From a bacterium (GTDB lineage Bacteria > Sysuimicrobiota > Sysuimicrobiia > Sysuimicrobiales > Segetimicrobiaceae), in assembly GCA_035691305.1 (NCBI GenBank), contig DASSJF010000041.1:62001-126000 (forward strand): 64,000 nucleotides of DNA, given 5' to 3'. Both the position numbers and the translations under genes were made by a program. The notes beneath the pieces are model-generated. The model had not been told where the DNA came from. It ran no database searches and saw only the letters and a program-made list of their open reading frames with translations. This document shows, piece by piece, positions 43,948 through 53,547 of the stretch (the stretch's first letter is position 1; each line of letters begins with the position of its first letter).

Positions 43948-45063
43948 CTACTTCCATACGTCGCGCGCGGTCTCGACCACCAGCCGCAGTTTCGCCCACT
44001 GGTCGTCCTCCGACAGCAAATTGCCCTCCATCGTCGAGGCGAAGCCGCACTGCGGGCTCAGCGCGAGCCGCTCGAGCGGCACGTACTTCGCGGCCTGCTC
44101 GATGCGGCCGGTCAGATCGCGCTCGGATTCCAGTCGGGGGCGCTTGCTGCTGACCAGGCCAAGGACGACGGTCTTGCCCGGCGGCACGAAGCGCAGCGGC
44201 TCGAACGTGCCCGACCGTTCGTCGTCGTACTCCAACAGAAACCGGTCGACCGCGAGCCCGCCGAACAGCCGCTCGGCGATGAGGTCGTAGCCCCCCTCGG
44301 CGTACCACTGGCTGCGGTTGTTGCCGCGGCAGAGGTGGATCGCGAGGGTCACCCCGGCGCGGCGCGCACCGTCGAGCGAGGCGTTGTCCGCGCGCACGGC
44401 TTCGTCGAGCGCGGCCTCCGGTTCGACGCCCATCTCGCGGCGCACGTAGTCACGCCACTTCGGGTCGACGTAGTAGCTGTAGCGCGGCGCGTCGATCTGA
44501 ATGTAGGGAACGCCGGCGGCGGCAAGCGCGCGGATCTCCGCGTTGACAATGGGAACGATGTCCCACAGCAGCGCCGAGTGGTTGGGGTAGACGCGGTCGG
44601 TGACCCCGCGCTTGAACGCGATCGCCGGAAACTGGTTGGCGCTCGGCAACGTGATCTTCACCGGCCCGGCGCTGTGCGCTTGCAGGAAGGGCAGCTCGTG
44701 CGCGGTGAGGCGCCGGCGCTGCGTGAGCCTGGCCGTGGCGATGCCGGTCACGCTGCTGACCGGCGCCGCGCCGGGCGCCGTCGACGCTGTTCCGCTCCAC
44801 GTGCGCGCGACCGCGTCGCCGCTGTCGAATCCGTCGACGGCGTCCAGCAGATCGCTCATGAAATTCGTGCGGCGCAGTTCGCCGTCGGTGAAGACGTCGA
44901 GGCCGAGGTCGCGCTGGCGTCCGAGGACGCGCAGGATATGCCGGTCTTCGATCTCGCGAAGGCGGCCCGCGGCGCCACCCGCGGACCTCGCCTCCAACAG
45001 CTCCGGCGGCCGGAGCAGGCTGCCTACGTGGTCGGCCCGGCAGGGCCCGGTCATGCTGGTCAT
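43948..45063 (-). CDS. Cobalamin-independent methionine synthase (MetE C-terminal domain) family protein
   Basis: A 371-residue TIM-barrel protein of the MetE/UROD-like group, lacking the N-terminal half of true MetE (about 750 residues). The start reads HVGSLLRPPELLEA, then DVFTDGELRR, YIQIDAPRYSYYVDP, the zinc-binding His and Cys in IHLCRGNN, and Cys in LSPQCGFAST. It probably transfers a methyl or other group between thiols and an unknown donor. Being first in the Liv operon, it may process the imported compound. It is divergent from the dioxygenase-like gene across a 172-base promoter gap. Confidence 0.85.
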   Translation of the reverse strand: MTSMTGPCRADHVGSLLRPPELLEARSAGGAAGRLREIEDRHILRVLGRQRDLGLDVFTDGELRRTNFMSDLLDAVDGFDSGDAVARTWSGTASTAPGAAPVSSVTGIATARLTQRRRLTAHELPFLQAHSAGPVKITLPSANQFPAIAFKRGVTDRVYPNHSALLWDIVPIVNAEIRALAAAGVPYIQIDAPRYSYYVDPKWRDYVRREMGVEPEAALDEAVRADNASLDGARRAGVTLAIHLCRGNNRSQWYAEGGYDLIAERLFGGLAVDRFLLEYDDERSGTFEPLRFVPPGKTVVLGLVSSKRPRLESERDLTGRIEQAAKYVPLERLALSPQCGFASTMEGNLLSEDDQWAKLRLVVETARDVWK

Positions 45064-45235
45064 GATGCCGGGGCGTCTTTGGCGTGACGGCGAACCACTC
45101 CTGCTTCAATAGGGCGGGGTGCGAACGCGGCCGAGACGGGGGGGTAGAGCGGCGCGAGACGCCGAACACCGCTCTGCGCCGGGTTCGGTCCAAGCGGACC
45201 ACCGCCGCGAGTCCCGGCGTAGTTGGAGGCGTTGG

Positions 45236-46246
45236 ATGGGTACGACCGCGCCGCTGATCGCTCAACTCGCGCACGTCGAGCTGCTGACGCCGTGCCTGGA
45301 CGAGAGCCGGTGGTTCTTCCACGACCTGCTCGGTTTCGAAGAGAGCGGTCGGGAAGGAGCCTCGGTCTACCTGCGGGCGTACGAAGACTTCTACCATCAC
45401 ACGCTCAAGCTCACGCAGGCCGACGGACCCGGGCTCGGCCACGTCGCATGGCGAACGCCGTCCTCCGAGGCTCTGCCGGTGCTGGCGCGGCGCCTCGACG
45501 CCGCCGGGCTGGGGCGCGGTTGGCACGACGGCGACCGCGGGCACGGACGAGCCTTCCGCTTCGTCACGCCGGACGGCCATCCGATGGAGGCGCTGTGGGA
45601 CGTCGAGTACTACCGGGCCCCATCGGGGAAGAGCAGCAAGCTTCGGAATCGTCCGCAGAAGCGGCCGCTGCGCGGCATACCGGCCCGGCGTATCGACCAC
45701 GTCAACCTGATGGCCAGCGATGTCGCCGACGTGCGCCGCTTTTTTATGGACGTCCTCGGGTTCCGGCTGCGCGAGCAGAAGATCGGCGAGCGCGGCGTCG
45801 AGGTCGGCGCGTGGCTCAGCGTGAGCCCGATGGTGCACGAGGTCGCCGTGATGCGGGATGGCACGGGCGCGGCCGGCCGGTTTCACCACGTCGCGTACTG
45901 GTACGGCTATCCGCAGCATCTGATCGATCTCGCCGATCTCTGCGCCGAGTACGAGGTGCCGGTCGAGGCCGGCCCCGGGAAGCACGGGGTGACGCAGGGC
46001 TTGTTCATGTATACGCGGGAGCCGGGCGGGACGCGCGTCGAGCTCTTCGGCGACTCCGGCTATCATATTTTCGATCCGGAGTGGAAGACGGTCGTTTGGG
46101 ACGTTGCCAACGAAAACGATCTGGAGAAGAGCAGCATCTGGTTCGGCGGCCGGCTGCCGGAGACGTTCTACACGTACGGCACGCCGTCGTGGCCGTTGCC
46201 GGCTCCTACGCAGAAGGCGGCTGTGGCGCCGAGGCGGTCGCGATGA
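45236..46246 (+). CDS. Extradiol dioxygenase-like VOC protein (catechol 2,3-dioxygenase type)
   Basis: A 336-residue protein with two vicinal-oxygen-chelate modules (about 8-125 and 150-270). The second has the iron-ligand pattern of extradiol enzymes: His in [12 protein letters not shown], His in RFHHVAYW and Glu in [11 protein letters not shown]. This opens catechol-like rings next to the hydroxyls. A C-terminal extension of about 60 residues follows. GGAGG lies 6 bases before the ATG. Its stop overlaps the amidase start, so the two probably act in one aromatic-degradation step series. Confidence 0.88.
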   Translation: MGTTAPLIAQLAHVELLTPCLDESRWFFHDLLGFEESGREGASVYLRAYEDFYHHTLKLTQADGPGLGHVAWRTPSSEALPVLARRLDAAGLGRGWHDGDRGHGRAFRFVTPDGHPMEALWDVEYYRAPSGKSSKLRNRPQKRPLRGIPARRIDHVNLMASDVADVRRFFMDVLGFRLREQKIGERGVEVGAWLSVSPMVHEVAVMRDGTGAAGRFHHVAYWYGYPQHLIDLADLCAEYEVPVEAGPGKHGVTQGLFMYTREPGGTRVELFGDSGYHIFDPEWKTVVWDVANENDLEKSSIWFGGRLPETFYTYGTPSWPLPAPTQKAAVAPRRSR

Positions 46247-47661
46247 CCGCGGAACTCTGCTGGACCTCCGGCCGCGACCTCGCCGCGCAGATCCGCCGCA
46301 AGGCCTTCTCGCCGGTCGAGGTCGTGGATGTGGTCCTCGAGCGGATCGAGCGGATCAACCCCGCGGTGAACGCGTACTGCACCGTGACGGCGGACCAGGC
46401 GCGCGAGTGCGCGCGCGCCGCCGAGCAGGCCGTGTCGCGCGGCGAGACGCTTGGGCCGCTGCACGGCGTCCCGTACTCGCTCAAGGACCTCACGCCGGCC
46501 CGCGGCGTCCGCACGACGATGGGCTCGAAGATCTTCGAGCACCAGGTGCCGGAGGAGGACGCGATTCTCGTCGAACGCCTCCGGGGCGCGGGCGCCATTC
46601 TGGTCGGCAAGACCAACACGCCGGAGTTTGGCTGCAAGCCGTTCACGGACAACCGGATCTTCGGGGCGACGCGGAACCCATGGGCGCTCGACCGGTCGGC
46701 CGGCGGTTCGAGCGGCGGGGCGGCGGCCGCGGTGGCGAGCGGCCTCGCGCCGCTTGCGGAGGGCAGCGATCTTGCGGGATCCATCCGGCATCCCGCCGCG
46801 TGGTGCGGGGTCGTCGGGTTCAAGCCGTCGCAGGGGCGGGTGGCGCGCTATCCAAACGCCGCCGCGTGGAACGCGATGTCCACGAGCGGGCCGATCACCC
46901 GTACCGTCGCCGACGCGGCGCTGATGTTCTCGGTCATGACGGGACCCGATCCGCGCGATCCGCTGGCGCTGCCCCACACGGGCGAGGACTGGGCCCGGCT
47001 CGCGGACGGCGCGCAGATCCGAGGCCTGCGGGCCGCCTGGACGCCCGACCTCGGCGGCGCGGCGGCGGTGGACCGCGGCGTGGCCGCCGTGTGCGAGGGC
47101 GCCGCGAAGCGGTTCGCCGACCTCGGGGCGGGCGTGGAACAGGCGTCGCCCGAAGTCGGGAACATCACCGATTCATTTCTCGCGCTCAACGCGGCGGTCC
47201 GGCTGGCAACCGTCGGCAGGTACCTGGAGCAGTGGCGCGAGCAGATGGATCCGATCCTCGTGCGGCGGCTCGAGTTGGGCCGCAGCCTCACGCCGGACGA
47301 CATCGGGCGCGCGGAGGTGGAGCGAACGGCCTACCATCACCGCCTGAGGCGCTTCTTCGAGCACCACGATCTTCTGCTGCTGCCGGCAACCGCCGTCGCG
47401 GCGACCCCGCTCGACCTTCCGTTGCCGGCGGAGATCGCCGGCCGGCGGATCACGCAGCACATCGACATGCTGCTGCCGACGTTCGCGTTCAACTTCAGCG
47501 CCTACCCGGCGATCACGGTGCCGTGCGGGTTCACCGACGAGGGGCTCCCGGTCGGGCTCCAGATCGTCGCCGGCTGGCAGCAGGACGCGAGAGTGCTCAC
47601 GGCCGCCGCGGCGTTCGAAGCGGCGTTCCCGTGGGCGGACCGGCGTCCGCCGGCCCGGTAA
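46243..47661 (+). CDS. Amidase (amidase signature family)
   Basis: A 472-residue amidase signature hydrolase. The catalytic triad is present: Lys in [12 protein letters not shown], cis-Ser in [14 protein letters not shown] and nucleophile Ser in [13 protein letters not shown] (usually DxGGSIR). The cap region before TKTNTPEF is normal. It cleaves an amide in the cytoplasm, with no signal peptide. The dioxygenase-amidase pairing suggests degradation of an aromatic amide or of a ring-cleavage product bearing an amide. Confidence 0.92.
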   Translation: MTAELCWTSGRDLAAQIRRKAFSPVEVVDVVLERIERINPAVNAYCTVTADQARECARAAEQAVSRGETLGPLHGVPYSLKDLTPARGVRTTMGSKIFEHQVPEEDAILVERLRGAGAILVGKTNTPEFGCKPFTDNRIFGATRNPWALDRSAGGSSGGAAAAVASGLAPLAEGSDLAGSIRHPAAWCGVVGFKPSQGRVARYPNAAAWNAMSTSGPITRTVADAALMFSVMTGPDPRDPLALPHTGEDWARLADGAQIRGLRAAWTPDLGGAAAVDRGVAAVCEGAAKRFADLGAGVEQASPEVGNITDSFLALNAAVRLATVGRYLEQWREQMDPILVRRLELGRSLTPDDIGRAEVERTAYHHRLRRFFEHHDLLLLPATAVAATPLDLPLPAEIAGRRITQHIDMLLPTFAFNFSAYPAITVPCGFTDEGLPVGLQIVAGWQQDARVLTAAAAFEAAFPWADRRPPAR

Positions 47662-47668
47662 ACGTTGG

Positions 47669-47696
47669 GCGGGGCGCGGCCTTGAGGCCGCCCCGC
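47669..47696. terminator. Bidirectional hairpin terminator
   Basis: GCGGGGC, a two-base bulge and GGCC pair with GGCCGCCCCGC across the loop TTGA, just after the amidase stop and between the convergent amidase and MsrA genes. There is no long T run, as is common for stems in this genome. Confidence 0.6.
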
Positions 47697-47727
47697 GGGG
47701 GTGTGCCGCGCGTCCGGACCGACGGCT

Positions 47728-48309
47728 CTACGTCGCCGCGGTCTGCTTCAGGCGCTCGCGGTAGGCTTTCCGGAACTTGGCGACCTTCGGGCCCACGACC
47801 ACCCGGCAGTACGGCTGGTTGGGGTTGTGCGCGAAGTACTCCTGATGGTAGTCCTCCGCTTTGTAGAACGCGGTGAACGGTTTGACCTCGGTGACGATTG
47901 GGTTGCCGAATCGCCGCGCCTCGGTCAGTTCGCGAATCGCCTGCTCGGCCGTGGCCTTCTGCTCCGGCGAGTGGTAGAAGATCGCCGAGCGGTACTGCGT
48001 GCCGACGTCGTTGCCCTGGCGGTTGAGCGTTGTCGGGTCGTGAATGTTGAAGAAGACCTCGAGCAGATCCCGGTACGACAGGGTCCGCGGGTCGAAGGTG
48101 ATCTGGACGACCTCCGCGTGCCCGGTCGTGCCGGTGCAGACCTGCTGGTACGACGGGTTCGGCACGGTGCCGCCGGCGTAGCCCGATTCGACGCGGAGCA
48201 CGCCGTCGAGATCGTCATAGACGGCCTCGAGACACCAGAAGCAGCCGCCGGCCAGCGTGGCGGTCTCTTCTCGCGGCGTGTCGTGCTGCGCCCGGTCCGC
48301 TGCGTTCAT
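47728..48309 (-). CDS. msrA: Peptide methionine (S)-S-oxide reductase MsrA
   Basis: A 193-residue enzyme with the catalytic [17 protein letters not shown] motif; here the nucleophile is a normal Cys, not selenocysteine. [25 protein letters not shown] and EDYHQEYF are all present. It repairs oxidised methionine with thioredoxin. Usual length is near 180-210. Confidence 0.97.
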   Translation of the reverse strand: MNAADRAQHDTPREETATLAGGCFWCLEAVYDDLDGVLRVESGYAGGTVPNPSYQQVCTGTTGHAEVVQITFDPRTLSYRDLLEVFFNIHDPTTLNRQGNDVGTQYRSAIFYHSPEQKATAEQAIRELTEARRFGNPIVTEVKPFTAFYKAEDYHQEYFAHNPNQPYCRVVVGPKVAKFRKAYRERLKQTAAT

Positions 48310-48402
48310 CGGTGGCCCTCCTTGTCGGTCAGGCGGTCGGTTGCCGCTAGCATACCGCGCGGCGCGCCGGAATACAGGAGCCGTCTCCCGGTGACCCGAA
48401 GG

Positions 48403-48807
48403 CTAGCCCGTGGGGTCGGGCCGGCGAGCGGAATTGAGCAGTTGTTCGAGGACGCGCGGCAGATCCGCGGCGATCACGCCGTTGGTCGTCACCGCGTCGC
48501 AGCCCGCGAGCTGCGCCGCGCGGGCGCGTTTGGTGTCGCGGTGTCCGCAGAACCCGAGCAGGGGAATGCCGCGTGTCGCGCCGTCGGCCTTCATCCGGCG
48601 GATCGCGCCGGGCGCGTCGAATCCCCGGACGGCGAGATTGACGATCACCGCGCGGGGCCGGCTGTGGACGGCGGCGTCGAGCGCGTCCGCCGAGCGGACG
48701 ACGACCGCGCGGTATCCAAGCCGCTCGACCGACGCCGAGACCCGAGAAGACAGCAGCAGATCGTCGTCGGCGACGACGATCCGCGGTGGTTCCCCTGCGG
48801 ACGTCAT
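48403..48807 (-). CDS. Degenerate response-regulator receiver protein
   Basis: A 134-residue single CheY-like domain. The acidic pocket is present (D14-D16 in VVADDDLLL), but the phosphoacceptor position is Asn57 (AVIVNLAVRGF) where Asp is expected. The conserved Lys near 109 is also missing (AVTTNGV). It is therefore unlikely to be phosphorylated normally and may be a constitutive or ligand-binding pseudo-receiver. There is no output domain and no kinase nearby. It lies 22 bases after the DUF59 gene. Confidence 0.82.
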   Translation of the reverse strand: MTSAGEPPRIVVADDDLLLSSRVSASVERLGYRAVVVRSADALDAAVHSRPRAVIVNLAVRGFDAPGAIRRMKADGATRGIPLLGFCGHRDTKRARAAQLAGCDAVTTNGVIAADLPRVLEQLLNSARRPDPTG

Positions 48808-48829
48808 GCCGGGCGCGGCGCCGCCGCCG

Positions 48830-49141
48830 CTAGACGGAGAACCCCATTGCCTGCAGCGAGAGACGGCCCTCGTCGGTGAGGCGCTCCGGCGACCACGGCG
48901 GATTCCAGACCATCTCCACGGCCGCGTTTTCGACGCCGTCGATGCCGAGCAGCTTCGATTCGATCTCGGCGATGATCTGCGGTCCGAGCGAGCAGCCCAC
49001 CGCCGTCAGTGTCATTTTCACGTTGACGACGTCGTCCACGATCGTGATGTCGTAGATCAGCCCCAGGTCCCAGATGTTGACGGGGATCTCGGGATCGAAG
49101 CAGGTTTTCAGAACGTCGATGACCTGGTCGCGCGTAACCAT
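48830..49141 (-). CDS. DUF59/MIP18 family protein (SufT or PaaD-like)
   Basis: A 103-residue protein: VIDVLKTCFDPEIPVNIWDLGLIYDI, then VNVKMTLTAVGCSLGPQI and VEMVWNPPWSPERLTDEGR. This is a stand-alone DUF59 domain with the conserved D-P-E, D-L-G-L-I-Y and a Cys in the place used for Fe-S work. Such proteins help mature iron-sulfur proteins. The ATG at 49141 is chosen for a nearby GAGGGTG and the family's start; an upstream start at 49174 would add 11 residues. Confidence 0.9.
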   Translation of the reverse strand: MVTRDQVIDVLKTCFDPEIPVNIWDLGLIYDITIVDDVVNVKMTLTAVGCSLGPQIIAEIESKLLGIDGVENAAVEMVWNPPWSPERLTDEGRLSLQAMGFSV

Positions 49142-49197
49142 GGCACCCTCCGTCGCCTTCGCCCATTCTACCACGGCCGGCGGCGGGAGGTGTGGCG

Positions 49198-51957
49198 ATG
49201 AGGGCGCGGCCGGCGCTGCTCGCGGCGCTGGTGGCGGCGCTGCTCGTCTATCCCGCCGCCGCCCGCTGGTACACCGAATGGTTGTGGTTCGGGGAGGTCG
49301 GCTACCGGACGGTGTTCTGGGTGCCGTTCCTCTCGAGCGCGGCGGTGGCTGCCGCGGCGGCGCTCTCGGTGTTTCTGATCTTGTACCTGAACGCGCGACC
49401 GCTCCTGCGGCTCCGGCCGATCGCGCGCGTCGTCGAGTTGCGGCCGGTCGGAGGGACGCGGACCTACCGTCGCATCGTCGGGGGCCTGTCGCCCGGACGG
49501 CTGGCGGCGATGCTCGCCGCGGTGGTGGCGATCCTCGCCGCGCTCAGCGCGGCCGACTCCTGGCCGGTCTTTCAGACGTTTCTGCATCAGGTGCCGTTCG
49601 GCGTCCGGGATCCGGTGTTCGGCCGCGACGTCGCGTTCTACGTCTTCGCCCTCCCGGCGTACGAGGCGGTCTACGGCTGGCTGTTCGGCTGGCTTTTCGT
49701 CGCCCTGTTGGGCTCCGCCGCGGCGTACTATCTCGACCTCGTGCCGCTCGCGATCCGCGGCGTCTGGGCCGTGCCGCGCGGCGTCCGGGTGCACCTCAGC
49801 GTGCTGGCCGGCCTCCTGGTGCTGTTGCGTGGGGCCGGGTTCTGGCTCGACCGCTTCGGCATCCTCTATTCACCGCACGGCGCGGTGTACGGCGCCGGCT
49901 ACGCGGATCTCCACGCGACCCTGCCCGCGCTCACCCTCCTCGCCGCGCTGTCCGCGGTGACCGGCGTGCTGCTGCTCGCTTCGACGCGCGCCCGCACGAT
50001 CCGCCCCGCGGTTGCGGCGCTCGTCGTGCTGCTGGCCGTGTGGATCGGCGGGACCGTTTTCTACCCGGCGTTCGTGCAGCAGGTCGAGGTCGCGCCGAAC
50101 GAGCTCGACCGGGAGCAGCCCTACATCCGGAACGGTATCGCGTCGACGCTGCGCGCGTACGGGCTCGATCGCGTCGAGGAGCAGTCGTTCCCGGCCACGC
50201 TCAGCCTGACCCCGGCCGCGGTCGAGAGCAACCGGACGGTGCTCGACAGCGTGCGGCTCTGGGACTACCGGCCGCTCTTGCGGACGTACGCGCAGCTGCA
50301 GAGCCTGCGGCTGTACTACACGTTCACGGACGTCGGCATCGACCGCTACCGGATCAACGGCCGCGAGCAGCAGGTGATGCTGTCGGCGCGCGAGCTGGAC
50401 GTGGAGCGACTGCCGGACCAGGCCCGCACCTGGGTCAACGAGCACCTCGTCTTCACCCACGGGTTCGGACTCGTGATGACCCCGGTGAACCGGATTTCGG
50501 CCGAGGGGCTGCCGGAGTTCTACATTAAAGACATCCCGCCGCAGAGCACCATCGGTCTGACCGTCGCGCGGCCGCAGCTCTACTACAGCCTGCTCACCAC
50601 GCCGTACGTGGTCGTGAACACGCGCAACAAAGAACTGGACTACGCCCAGGGCGAGCAGAACGTGTACGCCACCTACGCCGGCCGGGGCGGCGTGCCGCTC
50701 ACGGCGCCGCTGTCCCGGCTCGCGTTCGCGTCGCGGTTCGGTCACATGTCACTGTTATTGACCAACGACATCACGCCGCAGAGCCGCGTACTGTTCCACC
50801 GCGACGTCCGGGACCGCGTCTCGCGGGTGGCGCCGTTTCTGAAGCTCGACCGGGATCCGTACCTCGTGCTGGCGGACGGCCGGCTGTTTTGGATTCTCGA
50901 CGGCTACACGACGACCTCGAGGTATCCGTACGCGCGACCGACCGGCGGTCTCAACTACATCCGCAACTCCGTCAAAGCGGTCGTCGACGCGTACGACGGG
51001 ACGGTCGACCTGTATGCGATCGCCCCCGCGGATCCGCTGCTCGAGACCTACGGGCGGATCTACCCGGGCCTGCTCAAGCCGTTCTCGGCGATGCCGCCGG
51101 CGCTCGCGGCGCACGTCCGGTACCCGGTCGATCTCTTCACGATTCAATCGGACGTCTACGCGACGTTTCACATGAAAGACCCGCGCGTCTTCTACAACCG
51201 CGAGGACCTCTGGGGCATCCCGACCGAGCTGTTCGGGGGATCGCCCCAGCCGGTGGAGCCGTACTACGTGAACTTGAAGCTGGATCCCGCGCGCGGCGAG
51301 GAGTTCGCGCTGATCCTACCGTTCACGCCGTCCGGCAAGGACAACATGGTCGCCTGGATGGCCGCGCGCAGCGACCCGCCTAACTACGGGCGCCTCTTGG
51401 TCTATCGGTTCCCGAAGGACACGACCGTCTTCGGGCCGATGCAGATCGAGGCGCGGATCAATCAGGATCCGACGATCAGCGCGCAGCTCACTCTCTGGAA
51501 TCAGATGGGCTCGCAGGTGATCCGGGGCAACCTGCTCGTCGTGCCGATCGGGGACTCGCTGCTGTACATCGAGCCGCTCTATCTACAGGCGCAGGGAAGC
51601 GCGCTGCCCGAGCTCAAGCGCGTCATCGTCGCCTACGGCGCTCAGATCGCGATGGAGCCGACGCTCGACGGGGCCGTGGCCCGTATCTTCGGGGCGATGC
51701 CGGCGGCGTCCGCGCCTCAGCCGCCGTCGGGACCGCCGGCGTCCGCCGTCCCATCCGCGCCGGGCGCACCGCCCAAAGTCCCCGCGGGACGCGGCGCGGA
51801 ATCCGCGCAGGTCGCCTCCCTGGTCGCCGAGGCCAACGCGCACTACGCGCGCGCGCAGGCGGCGCTCCGCGCCGGCGATTTCGCGACCTACGGCAAGGAG
51901 ATCGACGCCCTCGGCCGCGCGCTCACCGAGTTGCGGCGCATCACCGGCACGCCGTAG
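49198..51957 (+). CDS. UPF0182 family large membrane protein
   Basis: A 919-residue protein with about seven N-terminal membrane helices (up to residue 290 or so) and a long extracytoplasmic C-terminal part. Family features are ARWYTEWLWFGEVGYRTVFW, QQVEVAPNELDREQPYI, PVNRISAEGLPEF and PRVFYNREDLWGIP. Function of UPF0182 is unknown. A Pro/Ala-rich linker near 840-860 and a final helical segment (HYARAQAALRAGDFATYGKEID) are common in the family. The ATG at 49198 is preferred over GTG 49192 because GGGAGG lies 7 bases before the ATG and only 1 before the GTG. Confidence 0.95.
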   Translation: MRARPALLAALVAALLVYPAAARWYTEWLWFGEVGYRTVFWVPFLSSAAVAAAAALSVFLILYLNARPLLRLRPIARVVELRPVGGTRTYRRIVGGLSPGRLAAMLAAVVAILAALSAADSWPVFQTFLHQVPFGVRDPVFGRDVAFYVFALPAYEAVYGWLFGWLFVALLGSAAAYYLDLVPLAIRGVWAVPRGVRVHLSVLAGLLVLLRGAGFWLDRFGILYSPHGAVYGAGYADLHATLPALTLLAALSAVTGVLLLASTRARTIRPAVAALVVLLAVWIGGTVFYPAFVQQVEVAPNELDREQPYIRNGIASTLRAYGLDRVEEQSFPATLSLTPAAVESNRTVLDSVRLWDYRPLLRTYAQLQSLRLYYTFTDVGIDRYRINGREQQVMLSARELDVERLPDQARTWVNEHLVFTHGFGLVMTPVNRISAEGLPEFYIKDIPPQSTIGLTVARPQLYYSLLTTPYVVVNTRNKELDYAQGEQNVYATYAGRGGVPLTAPLSRLAFASRFGHMSLLLTNDITPQSRVLFHRDVRDRVSRVAPFLKLDRDPYLVLADGRLFWILDGYTTTSRYPYARPTGGLNYIRNSVKAVVDAYDGTVDLYAIAPADPLLETYGRIYPGLLKPFSAMPPALAAHVRYPVDLFTIQSDVYATFHMKDPRVFYNREDLWGIPTELFGGSPQPVEPYYVNLKLDPARGEEFALILPFTPSGKDNMVAWMAARSDPPNYGRLLVYRFPKDTTVFGPMQIEARINQDPTISAQLTLWNQMGSQVIRGNLLVVPIGDSLLYIEPLYLQAQGSALPELKRVIVAYGAQIAMEPTLDGAVARIFGAMPAASAPQPPSGPPASAVPSAPGAPPKVPAGRGAESAQVASLVAEANAHYARAQAALRAGDFATYGKEIDALGRALTELRRITGTP

Positions 51958-51979
51958 CCCGGACTAGGACTCGGACCTC

Positions 51980-52387
51980 TTACCGGATCAGCACGTCCAG
52001 CTCGGGGAGCAGCACGATCCCGTCTTGGTCGCTCGCGGCTGTGTGGGCGACCAGCGCCGTGCAGGTTGTTCCGGACCGGTTCATCACGAGGTGGGGCACG
52101 TCCGCCGGAATGAACATGAACTCGCCGGCGCCGGCCTCGAGGTGGTGCTCGAGCCGCGGCCCCCAAAACATCTCGGCGCGGCCGTCGATCACGTACGCGG
52201 CCGTCTCGATGCCGCGGTGGAGATGCGTCTTCGCCCGCGCGCCGTCCGGCATCTCGAGCACGGTCATGCAGATGGATTTCGAGCCCGCCGTGTCGCCGGT
52301 AAGCCCGCGCATGTAGGTGAGGCCCTGTTTGCCGTGGTACGCTTCGCCCGACCTGATGACGCGGCAGCCGTCCGCTCCGGTCTTCAC
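51980..52387 (-). CDS. Cupin domain protein
   Basis: A 135-residue single cupin: motif 1 KTHLHRGIETAAYVIDGRAE and motif 2 GEFMFIPADVPHLVMNRS, giving two His, a Glu and a further His for a metal. The GTG at 52387 is chosen because AAGGAG lies 8 bases upstream; another GTG at 52444 overlaps the MobA stop and would add 19 residues. Role unknown; small enzymes and sugar- or acid-binding proteins share this fold. Confidence 0.85.
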   Translation of the reverse strand: MKTGADGCRVIRSGEAYHGKQGLTYMRGLTGDTAGSKSICMTVLEMPDGARAKTHLHRGIETAAYVIDGRAEMFWGPRLEHHLEAGAGEFMFIPADVPHLVMNRSGTTCTALVAHTAASDQDGIVLLPELDVLIR

Positions 52388-52440
52388 GGCTGGAACTCCT
52401 TTGGTTCGTATTTGATGAACGCCGCCGACGGGCGGGGCAT

Positions 52441-53010
52441 TCACTCGGAAAGCGTCAGCGCCGCCGCGTACTCGTCGGTCGTGTTCAAGTTCGTCAGGGA
52501 CCGAAGATCCGGATCGAAGCGCCGCAGTTCGGCCGCGCCGAGCTCCGTGACCCTAAGGCCGCGCAGCACGTCGGCGTTGCGGCCGCCGCCGGCGAGCACG
52601 CGCTTGATCGGTTCCAGGCACGCCGGCGTATACACGGCGTGGAGCGGTTCATAGTCCCGCACCCGGGGAATCACCACGTCCGCCGCGCCGGCGAGCGCGC
52701 CCATGTGGCGGACGAGCGCCGGACACAAAAACGGCATGTCGCAGCCGCAGACAAACGCCGGGCCGCCGGCTTCGAGTATGCCGGTGTAGATGCCGGCAAG
52801 CGCGCGGCGGTCCGGCAGCGCGTCGCGTACCGTCCGCAGCCCGATCGCCTCGTACGGTTCAGGGCGGTTCGCGACGACCAGGACGTCCCCGCAGGCCTCG
52901 CGCAGCCTCGCCGCCACCCGCTCGACGAGCGTCGTTCCGCCGAACGGCAGGAACGCCTTGTCGCGGCCCATGCGCCGGCTCTCGCCGCCGGCGAGAATCA
53001 CCCCGATCAC
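52441..53010 (-). CDS. mobA: Molybdenum cofactor guanylyltransferase MobA-like
   Basis: A 189-residue nucleotidyltransferase beginning IGVILAGGESRRMGRDKAFLPFGG, the LAGG-xS-RMG-DK signature. GCDMPFL (metal-binding Asp), PLHAVY and LTNLNTTDEY follow, as in MobA. It attaches GMP to molybdopterin to make the guanine dinucleotide form, used by some oxidoreductases. The GTG at 53010 is the only start that leaves the motif at the N-terminus. Confidence 0.9.
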   Translation of the reverse strand: MIGVILAGGESRRMGRDKAFLPFGGTTLVERVAARLREACGDVLVVANRPEPYEAIGLRTVRDALPDRRALAGIYTGILEAGGPAFVCGCDMPFLCPALVRHMGALAGAADVVIPRVRDYEPLHAVYTPACLEPIKRVLAGGGRNADVLRGLRVTELGAAELRRFDPDLRSLTNLNTTDEYAAALTLSE

Positions 53011-53119
53011 GGCCCGAGTATAGCACCGAGGGCCCGGACCCAAGGGTTTCGCGGACGGAGGGGGAAATGTTGCCGGAACGCGCGGCAGGCGCGGGCGGTT
53101 CACCCAGCGGAGGGGTGCC

Positions 53120-53431
53120 ATGGAAGATCTGCAGGCGCGCCAGGTGCTGAAGGAGTTCGGGATCCAGGTCACCCAGTTCATGGGCCGCCGCCGTGAGCTG
53201 CAGGAGCTGGCGGTCTCCGCCATCGACGGGGAGGACCGGGCCTCCGTGGCGGCCGTGCTCGCCGCGCTCGTGAGCGAGACCTCCGAGATGCACCGCCGCT
53301 GGCTGCAGGTGACCAACCTCGTGCTGGAAGAGGAGCGCCGGGCCTACAGCGAGATGGCGCGGTTGCTGGAGCAGGCCGGGCAGACCGAGATGCCGGCGGG
53401 TCCGCCGCCCCTGCCGGAGCGGTCCGAGTAG
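53120..53431 (+). CDS. Small coiled-coil hypothetical protein
   Basis: A 103-residue, highly charged, helical protein (RRRELQELAVSAID, ETSEMHRRWLQVTNLVLEEE) that is likely a coiled coil to about residue 90, then a Pro-rich tail. It has its own ribosome-binding site (GGAGGGG about 7 bases before ATG) and 109 bases of promoter space divergent from mobA. I recognise no family. Confidence 0.65.
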   Translation: MEDLQARQVLKEFGIQVTQFMGRRRELQELAVSAIDGEDRASVAAVLAALVSETSEMHRRWLQVTNLVLEEERRAYSEMARLLEQAGQTEMPAGPPPLPERSE

Positions 53432-53547
53432 CAGCGCGGCCGAGCCCCGCCGGCTGCATCGCATCGCCAAAGTCTTTACGTTCGATCGGCGGCGCTTCAG
53501 CGTCTACCGCCCACCGTGTGCGGAGTCGCCGGCGCCGGTCCCTTAGC

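Noticed and set aside
47728-48309. Selenocysteine in MsrA or in the peroxiredoxin at 56172
   Set aside because: Both have ordinary Cys codons at the catalytic positions and no internal TGA.
49192-49200. GTG 49192 as the start of the UPF0182 gene
   Set aside because: The ribosome-binding site would be only one base away; ATG 49198 has normal spacing.
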